In this document: one piece after another, positions 52,101-60,531 of the stretch | Position numbering within the stretch: the stretch's first letter is position 1 | How the letters are laid out: each line of letters begins with the position of its first letter | Origin: Spirochaetales bacterium Spiro_10 | GTDB taxonomy: Bacteria > Spirochaetota > Spirochaetia > Treponematales > Treponemataceae | DNA: 64,000 bases | Assembly: GCA_001604405.1 (NCBI GenBank) | Contig: LVBL01000008.1 | Span: 1-64,000, forward strand | Direction: 5' to 3' | Position numbers and translations under genes: made by a program | The notes under the pieces: model-generated | What the model saw: the letters and a program-made list of their open reading frames with translations, nothing else | Told to the model about the DNA's origin: nothing | Database searches by the model: none

Positions 52101-53768
52101 ATGGTACACTTTAGTATAATGCAAACAGCACTATTTGAGTCATATGCGTTACTGCCACTTGCGGGCAGTTTGCTGGTGCAGGGGATTTCGTTGGCGTTTC
52201 TGTTCCGGGCCTCACGCCGTTTCCCGGAGCGCCTGCCCCATCCCGTCTTTTTCAGACTATCAGCCGTTTTCCTCGGCATTCTTGCCATAGCAACCGTAGT
52301 TTCGGCTTTTTTCTCGTCCCTGTTTTTCCTCTCCGCCGGGGTGCTGTTCGCGAGCCTGTTCCTGCTCGCCTTTTTCGCCCTGCTCGGTTCCGCGCGGTAC
52401 GCCTCGCCAGACCGTGAGCTGAACGACGCCCCGCCCGTACAGGAGACCGCAGTTGCGAGAGAGGACCCGCTCGTTTCCATCGGACAGGAGTTCATCTCGC
52501 GGGTTTCCGAGTCGATGACCGGCGACACGAACCTCGTGCGTCTTCTGGACTTCATCAACGAGATGCTTATCGCGCACACGGTCGCGGACGGCGGGGTAAT
52601 CTTCCTCGCCGACGACTTCGAAGACATCATAGCGTCAAAGGCCTTCAGCGGTAAATTCCCCCCTCCCTACCGCCTGCCCCTCGATTTGCCCCACAAACCC
52701 GTACGCGTGGAGACCAACTTCCGGTACGCGCAGTTTGCCCTCGGCGACACGATATTCGGCGAGGTTGCCGCGACGGGAAAGCCCGTCCTCATCGAGAACG
52801 GCCAGCTTGACGACCGTATCTTCGCAAACGGACCAGAGGATTTCCTCAAGCCCGGCAGTTACATTATCGTCCCGCTCATGGTCAAGGATCGCGTCGTCGG
52901 CGTTGCCGGCGTGGCGCGCGTGCCTGAGCGGCCCGCCTTTTCGGACGAGGATTTCAGGGTCGCGGTCATGCTTTCCCAATACGCCGGGGCGTCCATCAAT
53001 ACCGTGTACAGCGTCCAGGAGGCGCTGGAGCGGGCCGATCTCGAGCGCGAGGCGAGCATTGCGTCAAAGATCCAGAAAACCCTGCATCCCAAGCGTCTCC
53101 CCGATCTTCCCGAAGTCGGGTTCGGTTCGTTCTTCAACGCGACAAAGGGTGTGTGCGGCGACTACTATGACGTAATCCTGGCCCGCAGGGACCGGATCGT
53201 CGTCACCATCGGCGACGTGGCGGGAAAGGGCATTCAGTCCAGCATGGTCATGATCATGCTGAGATCGATCCTCCATCTCGTCACGAACACCACAAAAACG
53301 CCGGCAACCGTTCTTGACTGGGTAAACAAGGGCATAACCGGCAAGATCGACATGGACCATTACGCCACGCTCGCGTATATAAGCTATGTACCGTCCGAGC
53401 ACGTGGTGGAATTCTCCAGTGCCGGCCACCAGCCGATTCTCCTGTGCCGCGCGGCGACGGGGAAAACGGAGGTCGTACGTCAAAAAACGGACCCGATCGG
53501 AGTCGAGCGGGGGTCCGCGTACCAGGATATGAAGTTGACAGTTGCCAAGGGAGATATTATTATGCTGTATACTGACGGCGTGGTTGAGGCACTCAACCGA
53601 GAGGGTCGGCAATACGGCATAGAGTCCCTTTCCCGGGTATTGGCGGAAAGTCGTGGAATGAGCGCTAAGGACGTTGCGGCGGAGGTTAAGCACAATATCC
53701 AGGCCTTCGTCGGCTCGGCTAGCCTCCATGACGATCAGACGGTCGTCATAATGAAGATCAAGGCGTAA
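52101..53768 (+). CDS. PP2C-type serine phosphatase (RsbU-like) with GAF domain
   Basis: 555 residues if ATG 52101 is used; ATG 52119 is equally possible and no Shine-Dalgarno site decides. Two or three membrane helices (AVFLGILAIATVVSAFFSS) are followed by a GAF domain (about 150-315, FLADDFEDIIASKAFSG) and a PP2C/SpoIIE domain (about 330-555) with GVCGDYYDV, IGDVAGKGIQSSM, LYTDGVVEAL and HDDQTVVIM as metal and catalytic residues. It should dephosphorylate the STAS protein encoded next, in response to a signal sensed by the GAF part. Confidence 0.92.
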   Translation: MVHFSIMQTALFESYALLPLAGSLLVQGISLAFLFRASRRFPERLPHPVFFRLSAVFLGILAIATVVSAFFSSLFFLSAGVLFASLFLLAFFALLGSARYASPDRELNDAPPVQETAVAREDPLVSIGQEFISRVSESMTGDTNLVRLLDFINEMLIAHTVADGGVIFLADDFEDIIASKAFSGKFPPPYRLPLDLPHKPVRVETNFRYAQFALGDTIFGEVAATGKPVLIENGQLDDRIFANGPEDFLKPGSYIIVPLMVKDRVVGVAGVARVPERPAFSDEDFRVAVMLSQYAGASINTVYSVQEALERADLEREASIASKIQKTLHPKRLPDLPEVGFGSFFNATKGVCGDYYDVILARRDRIVVTIGDVAGKGIQSSMVMIMLRSILHLVTNTTKTPATVLDWVNKGITGKIDMDHYATLAYISYVPSEHVVEFSSAGHQPILLCRAATGKTEVVRQKTDPIGVERGSAYQDMKLTVAKGDIIMLYTDGVVEALNREGRQYGIESLSRVLAESRGMSAKDVAAEVKHNIQAFVGSASLHDDQTVVIMKIKA

Positions 53769-53793
53769 ACACAGGAGAAAGGAGCACCCCAGT

Positions 53794-54132
53794 ATGGAAC
53801 TTAAGATCAGGAAAAACGGAGAGGTATACATCATAGATGTAAACGGGGAGATGGATCTCTACAACTCCTACAAGCTGAAAGAGCTTGTAATGAAGATGCT
53901 AGAAAAGAACGTCCAGTCCTTCATAATCAACCTCGAGCAGGTGGATTACATCGACTCTTCCGGTATTGGCGCCCTTATCTATATCTGCTCCACCGTCAAA
54001 AAGATGAATCTGAAACTCGCGATCACCAATATTCACGGTTCGGTAAAGAAGGTTATTGAACTGACCAAGCTGATGGGATACTTCCCGATTACCAACAGCA
54101 TTGAAGAAGCCCTCCAGCAGATGGAAGGCTAA
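53794..54132 (+). CDS. STAS-domain anti-sigma factor antagonist (RsbV-like)
   Basis: 112 residues, a bare STAS domain. The phosphorylated Ser lies in VDYIDSSGIGALI near residue 58. In its unphosphorylated form it binds the kinase encoded next and releases its target. GGAG-rich Shine-Dalgarno sequence upstream. Middle gene of the phosphatase-antagonist-kinase module. Confidence 0.95.
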   Translation: MELKIRKNGEVYIIDVNGEMDLYNSYKLKELVMKMLEKNVQSFIINLEQVDYIDSSGIGALIYICSTVKKMNLKLAITNIHGSVKKVIELTKLMGYFPITNSIEEALQQMEG

Positions 54133-54155
54133 CGAGAGAGGAGAGAAAGAGTACA

Positions 54156-54707
54156 ATGAATCCAATAAAAGAACTTCGGGCTGACGGAAGCGATCCCCTC
54201 TTCGACAAGACGAACATGCTCTACAAGGAATTTCCCTCCGATTTCCGGCAGATTCGCTACTTCACCCTACTCATCGTCCAGTCGGCCCCCTTGGAGATCA
54301 AGGAGATCAACCTGCTCGAGCAGCAAATCAGCGAGATCATCAAGAACGCAGTGAAGCACGGTAATGACTGCGACCTGAACAAAAAGGTCCGCGTATGGTA
54401 TTCCTTCAGCTCCACGCACGCACATCTCATCGTGGAGGACGAGGGATCCGGTTTCAAGGATCTTGACAAGTGGAACGACTTCAACCGAAAGCGCCTTGAG
54501 TGCCTGTACCAACAGGACTTCGAGCACCTGGGATCCTTTGTTTCCTTCAGGACAAGCAAAAGCGACGAGCAGGACGGCGGCAACGCCCTTTTCGCGGCTC
54601 TTGAGTACTGGAACGGGGGATTCGTCTACAACGACAAGCGGAACGGCGTGGCTATGCTCAAGAAATACCCGCAACGCCGTCACGGGATATCCATCGACGG
54701 CGAATGA
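54156..54707 (+). CDS. RsbW-like serine kinase/anti-sigma factor (GHKL ATPase)
   Basis: 183 residues. GHKL motifs: N box in EIIKNAVKHGND near residue 63, G1 box in VEDEGSGFKDL near 95, and a late DEQDGGNALFAA. It phosphorylates the STAS partner and otherwise holds an output protein. No sigma factor gene lies in the window, so the target is unknown. AGAGAGGAG precedes the ATG, and a terminator follows 23 bases after the stop. Confidence 0.9.
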   Translation: MNPIKELRADGSDPLFDKTNMLYKEFPSDFRQIRYFTLLIVQSAPLEIKEINLLEQQISEIIKNAVKHGNDCDLNKKVRVWYSFSSTHAHLIVEDEGSGFKDLDKWNDFNRKRLECLYQQDFEHLGSFVSFRTSKSDEQDGGNALFAALEYWNGGFVYNDKRNGVAMLKKYPQRRHGISIDGE

Positions 54708-54729
54708 CTGTAAGCCTCATCAGGCGAAT

Positions 54730-54758
54730 GAAGCCATCCCTCGGGATGGCTTTTTTTT
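54730..54758 (+). terminator. Rho-independent terminator of the six-gene plus operon
   Basis: Ten-base perfect stem (54730-54739 with 54742-54751), two-base loop, then seven more T residues. Nothing else in the gap to the next gene. Confidence 0.92.
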
Positions 54759-54762
54759 TCGT

Positions 54763-55572
54763 CTACATATACAGCGACTTGTACTGTCGTTCGAAAAGCA
54801 TCCGCTTGTCTTCCTCGTGGGCCTCGACGCAGTCCAAGGCGAGTATGACGACGCGGTCGGTTACGCGCATGCGTCCCAGCACTCCAGCGGAAAACCTCAT
54901 CGCCCTCGCTCCCATGAAGATCGCCACCGGCGCGACGCGTTCCCCCGTCAAGGAGGAGGCCTCCAACCCGTTCCGGCCCTCTTCGACAAGAGCGACAAGC
55001 AATACCCGGTGATCGAGGAACACGCATACTCCCCGTCCGGCGGTCCGCGGCAAAAGGTCGGGGGCATCCCGTACCGCCAGAATAAAACTGTACAATCGCT
55101 CGCGCGCATTCACGTGGTCAGACGGAAGGCCGATGCGCTCCGCAAGGGCCGCGGCCGTGGACGCGTCCCCGAGCACGCTAGATCCCGCCCCGTCGGAAGC
55201 GGTTGGAATCCCGTCGCAGCGGCAGGTTCTGCCGGAAAGCGACAGTACAAGGCGGTCGTCCGCGGACTGGGCGTCTTCATCCTCGGGCACGACCTCGGGG
55301 GATATCAAAAACGAGGCGATACCGTCCGCAACGCGTATCTCCGACACAAACCGCATGTACCTTTTTTTGTGCAAGAAACGCACTCGCGCGGGAAAACTCC
55401 GGGGCGTTTTCCACGAACGGGGCCGAAAGGACACGAGATCCCCGTCCAGCGAATAATCGGTGACGTTTGCGTGTATGTCGCAACCTTCGCCTGAAAGCTC
55501 GAAGGCGGGCTTCGCGCGGGAGATCTCCCCCACGACGTATTCCCGCTCAATCCTTCCGAGTGGCTGCCGCAT
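54763..55572 (-). CDS. Hypothetical protein, possible PilZ-like N-terminus
   Basis: 269 residues from ATG 55572, which lies within the last codons of the gene upstream; 55587 is an alternative. The N-terminal 90 residues (ARVRFLHKKRYMRFVSEIRV) are beta-rich and basic and could be a PilZ-like or OB fold, but no motif is decisive. The C-terminal half (FLDHRVLLVALVEEG, SLTGERVAPVAIFMGARAMR) is of unknown fold. Cytoplasmic, no membrane helix. Coupled to the exported protein upstream. Confidence 0.6.
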   Translation of the reverse strand: MRQPLGRIEREYVVGEISRAKPAFELSGEGCDIHANVTDYSLDGDLVSFRPRSWKTPRSFPARVRFLHKKRYMRFVSEIRVADGIASFLISPEVVPEDEDAQSADDRLVLSLSGRTCRCDGIPTASDGAGSSVLGDASTAAALAERIGLPSDHVNARERLYSFILAVRDAPDLLPRTAGRGVCVFLDHRVLLVALVEEGRNGLEASSLTGERVAPVAIFMGARAMRFSAGVLGRMRVTDRVVILALDCVEAHEEDKRMLFERQYKSLYM

Positions 55573-56194
55573 AGGTTCCGCCGTCAATCGTAATATCTCC
55601 GATTCGCCATGCCTGAGCGGACTTGACGAGCGTAACCCCGATCAATACGGGCATGAGTCCGTCAGGACCTCTGCAGGAAAGCGAAAAGACGCTCTCGAAC
55701 TGAATCTGCTCCGATGCCGATCCGGGCTCTCCTTGCTGGTCGGAACGCGCGGACGGCCGCGAGAAATACACCTGTTCCGGGTCTTGCAGGCGCTCAAGCC
55801 GGTAATTCGTCAATACGGGGATGAATGGCCGCGCGGGATCGCATCTGTCGGCCGATACGTTCCGTTTCCGGAAGTCGGCTGAAACCGCGTCGAGGAGGGC
55901 AAGCAGTTCTCCGTCGATTCCGGAGTAATCAAGGGGGCCGAGGCCGTCTATCTCGGGATATACCGCGGGCAACCCCGAGTTGCCCAGTGGGGTCAGCGCG
56001 GGAAAGGCCTCGGCACCGCCCGCGGCCTCTATCGCCTGTGACGCGACAGCGGGAACCGACGAGGGATCGGTTGACCAGCGAACGGCGGAGAAATGGATCG
56101 AAGAGCGCTCCCTGACCGTTTCGGCTATCAACGGCAACAGAGGGATAACGCAAACTGCCCCCGCGAGGAGCGCCAAGCGTCTGAATATGCGCAT
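55547..56194 (-). CDS. Exported hypothetical protein
   Basis: 215 residues from ATG 56194. Signal peptide FRRLALLAGAVCVIPLLPLIA. The rest is a single soluble domain of unknown fold with conserved-looking DPARPFIPVLTNYRLERL and SLSCRGPDGLMPVLIGVTLV. Two cysteines could form a disulfide. The promoter ends seven bases before the ATG, and no Shine-Dalgarno site is visible, so it is probably leaderless. Upstream partner of the hypothetical gene at 54763. Divergent from aconitase. Confidence 0.65.
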   Translation of the reverse strand: MRIFRRLALLAGAVCVIPLLPLIAETVRERSSIHFSAVRWSTDPSSVPAVASQAIEAAGGAEAFPALTPLGNSGLPAVYPEIDGLGPLDYSGIDGELLALLDAVSADFRKRNVSADRCDPARPFIPVLTNYRLERLQDPEQVYFSRPSARSDQQGEPGSASEQIQFESVFSLSCRGPDGLMPVLIGVTLVKSAQAWRIGDITIDGGTYAAATRKD

Positions 56195-56201
56195 CGCCGC
56201 A

Positions 56202-56230
56202 AGTATACCATAGCCGCGGTATATGGACAA
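56202..56230 (-). promoter_or_regulatory. Promoter of the exported protein gene, leaderless
   Basis: Minus-strand TTGTCC (56225-56230) and TATACT (56202-56207) are 17 bases apart. Transcription would start at or next to the ATG at 56194. Confidence 0.55.
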
Positions 56231-56289
56231 TCAAGGCCTCATGAGTTAGATTTGTCGGAGCGATTATCAACACATTCAGGAGACGCACG

Positions 56290-58251
56290 ATGCCTCTTTC
56301 ACTCACCGAAAAAATCCTTTCCGCGCATCTTGTCGAGCCGAAAGAAGGCCTTCCCGCGCGAGGAGCGGACATCGCCATCCGAATCGACCAAACCCTCACG
56401 CAGGACGCGACGGGCACGATGGCGTACCTTCAGTTCGAGACCATCGGCCTCGACCGGGTCAAAACAGAACTGTCCGTATCGTACATCGATCACAATACGC
56501 TCCAGGAAGACTACAAAAACATGGATGACCACAGATACCTTCAGAGCGTCGCGGCGCGCTACGGTCTGTGGTTCTCCAGGGCGGGTAACGGCATTTGCCA
56601 TCAGGTCCATCTCGAACGCTTCGGCATTCCGGGAAAGACCCTTCTCGGCTCGGACTCTCATACCCCGACCGGCGGCGGCATCGGCATGATCGCCATCGGC
56701 GCGGGAGGCCTTGATGTCGCCGTGGCCATGGGGGGCGGCGCCTTTCACCTTTCCATGCCCCGCGTGTTCGGCGTCAGGCTGACCGGTTCCCTTAGGGCCG
56801 GCGTATCCGCCAAGGACGTCATCCTCGAGGTCCTCCGCCGCGAAACCGTAAAGGGGGGAGTCGGAAGCGTCTACGAGTATTTCGGACCGGGCGTCGCGTC
56901 CCTCAGCGTGCCCCAGCGGGCCACCATCACCAACATGGGAGCTGAGCTCGGGGCCACCTGCAGCGTGTTTCCCTCCGACGAGGCTACGCGTTCGTTCATG
57001 GAGGCAATGGGGCGCGGCTCGGACTGGACGCCGCTTGCCGCCGACGAAGGCGCGCGTTATGACAAGGTCATAGAGATCGACCTTTCCTCCCTCGCGCCCC
57101 TGGCGGCGCAACCCCACTCGCCCGACGCGGTAGCCACGGTATCCTCCCTCGCGGGAAAGCCCGTCACGCAGGTCGCCATCGGCTCGTGCACGAACAGTTC
57201 CCTCTCGGATCTCGCGGCGGTAGCCGCCATCGTGAAGGGAAAGACGGTCGCGCCCGGCGTCGAGGCGGGCATCTCGCCCGGCAGCAGGCAAACGCTCATG
57301 CAAGCCGAAAAAACCGGCATACTCGGCGAGCTCATCAGGGCCGGCTTCCGCATCCTCGAGAGCGCCTGCGGTCCGTGTATCGGTATGGGCTTCGCCCCGA
57401 ACTCGGGCGGCGTATCGCTGAGAACCTTCAACAGGAACTTCAAGGGACGCTCGGGCACGCCCGACGCCAGCGTATATCTCGTCTCGCCCGAGACCGCCGC
57501 GATCGCTGCCATTACCGGCGTCATCAGCGATCCGACGCTCGTCGCCTCCTCGCTCGCGTCTGCGGCGCAGGTCTTCAATACGCCCGAATGCGGATGCATC
57601 CGGGACGACGGGATGCTCATCGCCCCGCTCCCGCTCGGGCAGGCGAACAAGGTCGAGATCGTCCGCGGGCCCAACATCAAGCCCTGTCCCGCAAGTCCGG
57701 AACTCCCAGACTCGCTCGAGTGCCCCGTGCTCCTGAAGGCGGGCGACAACGTGTCCACCGACGACATCATGCCCGCGGGGGCCAAGGTGCTTCCGCTGCG
57801 CTCGAACATACCGGAGATCTCCCGTTTTACCTTCGAGCGCCTCGATCCTTCCTTTTACGATCGCGCCAAGGCGTTCTCCGGATGTTTCGTCGTCGGAGGA
57901 GAGAACTACGGACAGGGTTCCTCCCGCGAACACGCGGCGCTCGCGCCGATGTACCTGGGGGTACGCGTCGTGTTCGTGAAATCCTTCGCCCGCATACACA
58001 AGGCGAATCTCGTGAATTACGGGATACTGCCGCTCGTATTCGCGGACCCGTCGGCGTACGACCTTCTGTCGCAGGGGGATGTCCTCGCGGTATCGGGTAT
58101 CCGCTCTGCGATCGGAGGGGCCGACAGCGTTACCGTGACCCGAAAGGGGGACGGTCTTTCCGTTACCGCGAAGGTCGAACTCGACGCCCGCTCGCGGAAA
58201 ATTCTCCTGTCCGGCGGACTGGCCGCGTATACGAGGGCCGGCGGACAGTGA
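56290..58251 (+). CDS. Aconitate hydratase (monomeric, about 650-residue type)
   Basis: 653 residues. Converts citrate to isocitrate, feeding 2-oxoglutarate and glutamate synthesis. Iron-sulfur cysteines are in GSCTNSS near 302 and CGPCIGMGF near 358, substrate residues in LLGSDSHTPTGGG and GQGSSREHAA, the last with the swivel-domain Arg. Length and order match the single-chain aconitase common in anaerobes rather than the 890-residue E. coli AcnA; homoaconitase is less likely. AGGAGA precedes the ATG. The stop overlaps the next gene's GTG. Confidence 0.9.
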   Translation: MPLSLTEKILSAHLVEPKEGLPARGADIAIRIDQTLTQDATGTMAYLQFETIGLDRVKTELSVSYIDHNTLQEDYKNMDDHRYLQSVAARYGLWFSRAGNGICHQVHLERFGIPGKTLLGSDSHTPTGGGIGMIAIGAGGLDVAVAMGGGAFHLSMPRVFGVRLTGSLRAGVSAKDVILEVLRRETVKGGVGSVYEYFGPGVASLSVPQRATITNMGAELGATCSVFPSDEATRSFMEAMGRGSDWTPLAADEGARYDKVIEIDLSSLAPLAAQPHSPDAVATVSSLAGKPVTQVAIGSCTNSSLSDLAAVAAIVKGKTVAPGVEAGISPGSRQTLMQAEKTGILGELIRAGFRILESACGPCIGMGFAPNSGGVSLRTFNRNFKGRSGTPDASVYLVSPETAAIAAITGVISDPTLVASSLASAAQVFNTPECGCIRDDGMLIAPLPLGQANKVEIVRGPNIKPCPASPELPDSLECPVLLKAGDNVSTDDIMPAGAKVLPLRSNIPEISRFTFERLDPSFYDRAKAFSGCFVVGGENYGQGSSREHAALAPMYLGVRVVFVKSFARIHKANLVNYGILPLVFADPSAYDLLSQGDVLAVSGIRSAIGGADSVTVTRKGDGLSVTAKVELDARSRKILLSGGLAAYTRAGGQ

Positions 58252-59516
58252 CGGGATCGCGGGATTCCCTCGACAACTCCCGGTTTACCGAGGCCATCAG
58301 GGATCCCGTGTGGAAACACGTATGGCTTACGCCGGAATTCCGCGACCTTACGCTTTCCGCTCCCTTTCTCAGGCTCTACCGGATCAAGCAACTCGGGCCG
58401 ACCGAGTACGTCTATCCCGGAGCGACCCACACGAGGGCCTCGCATTCGGTCGGCGTCTACCACGTGGCGCTCAGGCTTCTCCGCGTCCTCGTGGAGCGTT
58501 GCGGGCTTGAGTGGACGACGGGAACCGGGCGGGCGTCATTTCTTGTCGCGGCGCTGCTCCACGATCTCGGGCATTTTCCCTTTACCCATTCGCTCAAGGA
58601 GCTTCCACTCGAAGACCACGAAACGCTCACGGCGCGGACCGTTCTCCGCGAGCCGCTAGCCTCGTTGTGCGCGAAGGCGGGAGCGGACCCGGGCATGGTA
58701 GCGAGCATCATCGACCGGTCCATGAGCCGCGCGGACGGAGAGGTGCTCTTTTTCAGGAAGCTCCTCTCCGGCGTGCTCGATCCCGACAAGCTCGACTATC
58801 TCAACCGCGACGCCTACTACTGCGGCGTACCCTACGGAATACAGGACACGGACTTCATCCTCTCGCATGTCACGGCGGAACGCGACAAAGGCCTCGTCGT
58901 TGATTCCCGCGCGATCATGTCGGTGGAAAGCGTGCTTTTCTCGAAGTACCTGATGTACAGGTCCGTATACTGGCACAAACACGTCAGGATCGCCACAGCG
59001 ATGATGAAAAAGGCGCTGTTCTCGGCGCTCGGTCGCGGACGCGTCGTTCCGGAGGACCTGTATACCCTCGACGACGAGGGCATATACGCGCTCCTGGCGT
59101 CTCTTGGCGGCACGGAGGCCGCCATTTCCGCGGCCGTGCGCGGCCGCGCACTCTATCGCATTATCGCGGAATTCGACGTCCCGGACGGCGCCGCCTTGCC
59201 CATAGAGAGCCTCTCCGCGCGGGCGGCCGCGGAACGCGAGATCGCCCGACTCGCGTCTGACAGGTCAGGAACCTCGGTCGGCGAAGGCTCGGTAATCATC
59301 GACATTCCGGAGCGGATATCCTTCGAGTGCGACCTGCCCATTTCGGACGAGGGAGTTCCCTTCAGCGAAAGCAGTACGGTTTTCTCGGGACCGGTCGTCG
59401 GTCGCTTCGTTTCTTCGCTGAGGAAGGTCAGGATAGCCGTCGAGCCCTCCGTGTCCGCGATGAACGGTATCGGCAAGGACGAACTTGCGAATAGCGTCGG
59501 ACTGGGTTACAATTAG
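58248..59516 (+). CDS. HD-domain hydrolase, dGTPase/SAMHD1-like (YwfO type)
   Basis: 422 residues from GTG overlapping the aconitase stop (GTGA). HD residues: His in ATHTRASHSVGVYHVA, HD in LLHDLGHFPFTHSLK near 105, and a late Asp in LDYLNRDAYYCG. This arrangement (RLYRIKQLGPTEYVYPGATH) is that of YwfO/SAMHD1-like dNTP triphosphohydrolases. The last 90 residues are a separate beta-rich part. Coupling to aconitase is unusual; the physiological link is not evident. Confidence 0.88.
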   Translation: MTGSRDSLDNSRFTEAIRDPVWKHVWLTPEFRDLTLSAPFLRLYRIKQLGPTEYVYPGATHTRASHSVGVYHVALRLLRVLVERCGLEWTTGTGRASFLVAALLHDLGHFPFTHSLKELPLEDHETLTARTVLREPLASLCAKAGADPGMVASIIDRSMSRADGEVLFFRKLLSGVLDPDKLDYLNRDAYYCGVPYGIQDTDFILSHVTAERDKGLVVDSRAIMSVESVLFSKYLMYRSVYWHKHVRIATAMMKKALFSALGRGRVVPEDLYTLDDEGIYALLASLGGTEAAISAAVRGRALYRIIAEFDVPDGAALPIESLSARAAAEREIARLASDRSGTSVGEGSVIIDIPERISFECDLPISDEGVPFSESSTVFSGPVVGRFVSSLRKVRIAVEPSVSAMNGIGKDELANSVGLGYN

Positions 59517-59546
59517 GAACGCGTACTCGGATAAGGGAGATAGCGG

Positions 59547-60260
59547 ATGAACGTTCATAACCTGATGGAAGAGCTGGTGTATTCCGGCGTTAACGACCTT
59601 TTCGACGCCGCCAGGGAAAACAAATCCGAATGGCTGGTCTGCGACTGCGCGCAATGCAGGCTTGACACCATATGCTACGTGCTTAACCGGGTCCCGCCAC
59701 GCTATATCAAGTCGGCGAGGGGTCTTGCGCATACGCAAAACGACGACGCGTTCGACAGGCCCCAGTTGCTCGCGGACATTAACCGCATCGCCCTCGAAGG
59801 CATGAAGCAGGTTCTTTCCTCGCGCCGTCCCCATACCCAGGCAGGCTCCGAACTTCCCGTCGGCCCCGTATTCAACGTTCCGACCCTTGTTGGCCGCATC
59901 CTCGACGGACAGACCTTTGAGCCCGTTCGGGGCCTTTCGGTCAAGCTCCTTCTCAACGGCGCGCTTGCGGAATCCATCAACTCGTCCTGGGAAAATCCGT
60001 GCGTGATAAACGAGCATACGCCCGGTACCTTCACCTTTTGGCCGAAGCCGATAGCGGCAACCGCTGAGGGTGAAAAACGCGTATTTTCCTTCGAGATCGC
60101 GGTAGACCGCGAGGGCTACGATCCAATCCGCTATTTCTTCGAATTGGGAGTAGCGAGCGAGTCGGTAATTCGTACCGCGTATACATCCGAGCACTCGTAT
60201 ATCCTTCCCGACTTGCATTTTTTCAGGCTCGACGACGCCGATTCCCCGACAGGAGACTGA
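59547..60260 (+). CDS. ComFB-domain protein with unknown C-terminal domain
   Basis: 237 residues. Residues 1-95 match the late competence ComFB domain: NLMEELVYSGVNDLF at the start and VCDCAQCRLDTICYVLNRVP with conserved cysteines that may bind zinc. ComFB-like proteins are also linked to c-di-nucleotide signalling in cyanobacteria. The remaining 140 residues (LVGRILDGQTFEPVRGLSVK, GEKRVFSFEIAVDREGYD) are beta-rich and could be an Ig-like or carbohydrate-binding fold. No competence genes are near. GGGAGATAGCGG is the ribosome site. Confidence 0.8.
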   Translation: MNVHNLMEELVYSGVNDLFDAARENKSEWLVCDCAQCRLDTICYVLNRVPPRYIKSARGLAHTQNDDAFDRPQLLADINRIALEGMKQVLSSRRPHTQAGSELPVGPVFNVPTLVGRILDGQTFEPVRGLSVKLLLNGALAESINSSWENPCVINEHTPGTFTFWPKPIAATAEGEKRVFSFEIAVDREGYDPIRYFFELGVASESVIRTAYTSEHSYILPDLHFFRLDDADSPTGD

Positions 60261-60270
60261 AAGCCTTGCC

Positions 60271-60300
60271 TTGACACTGCGGGCGTGTTTCCCATACAAT
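60271..60300 (+). promoter_or_regulatory. Promoter of tRNA-Pro and tRNA-Arg
   Basis: TTGACA (60271-60276) and TACAAT (60295-60300) with an 18-base spacer, ten bases before the tRNA-Pro. Confidence 0.65.
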
Positions 60301-60310
60301 TCCTGAACTG

Positions 60311-60383
60311 CGGGATGTAGCCTAGTGGCTAAGGCGTCTGGTTTGGGACCAGAAGATCGGAGGTTCGAATCCTCTCATCCCGA
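60311..60383 (+). tRNA. tRNA-Pro (anticodon TGG)
   Basis: Acceptor CGGGATG pairs with CATCCCG; anticodon arm TCTGG-TTTGGGA-CCAGA gives TGG; T arm GGAGG-TTCGAAT-CCTCT. No CCA is encoded. Three bases separate it from tRNA-Arg. Confidence 0.95.
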
Positions 60384-60386
60384 TCC

Positions 60387-60460
60387 GGGATCGTAGCTCA
60401 TCCGGATAGAGCAACTGCCTTCTAAGCAGTAGGTAGGGGGTTCGAGTCCCTCCGGTCCCG
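60387..60460 (+). tRNA. tRNA-Arg (anticodon TCT)
   Basis: Acceptor GGGATCG pairs with CGGTCCC (one G-T); anticodon arm ACTGC-CTTCTAA-GCAGT gives TCT; T arm GGGGG-TTCGAGT-CCCTC. No CCA is encoded. The 71 bases to the next gene contain no clear terminator. Confidence 0.95.
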
Positions 60461-60531
60461 TCCGTTAAAAAAAAGCAGGCTGCATAGAACATACAGGGCG
60501 TCGATAACGCGGCGCCGTTTCGGAGGACGCA

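Noticed and set aside
52111-52120. TATAAT at 52115-52120 as a promoter for the PP2C gene
   Set aside because: No -35 box lies 16-18 bases upstream, and the genes on either side are only 15-33 bases apart within an operon.
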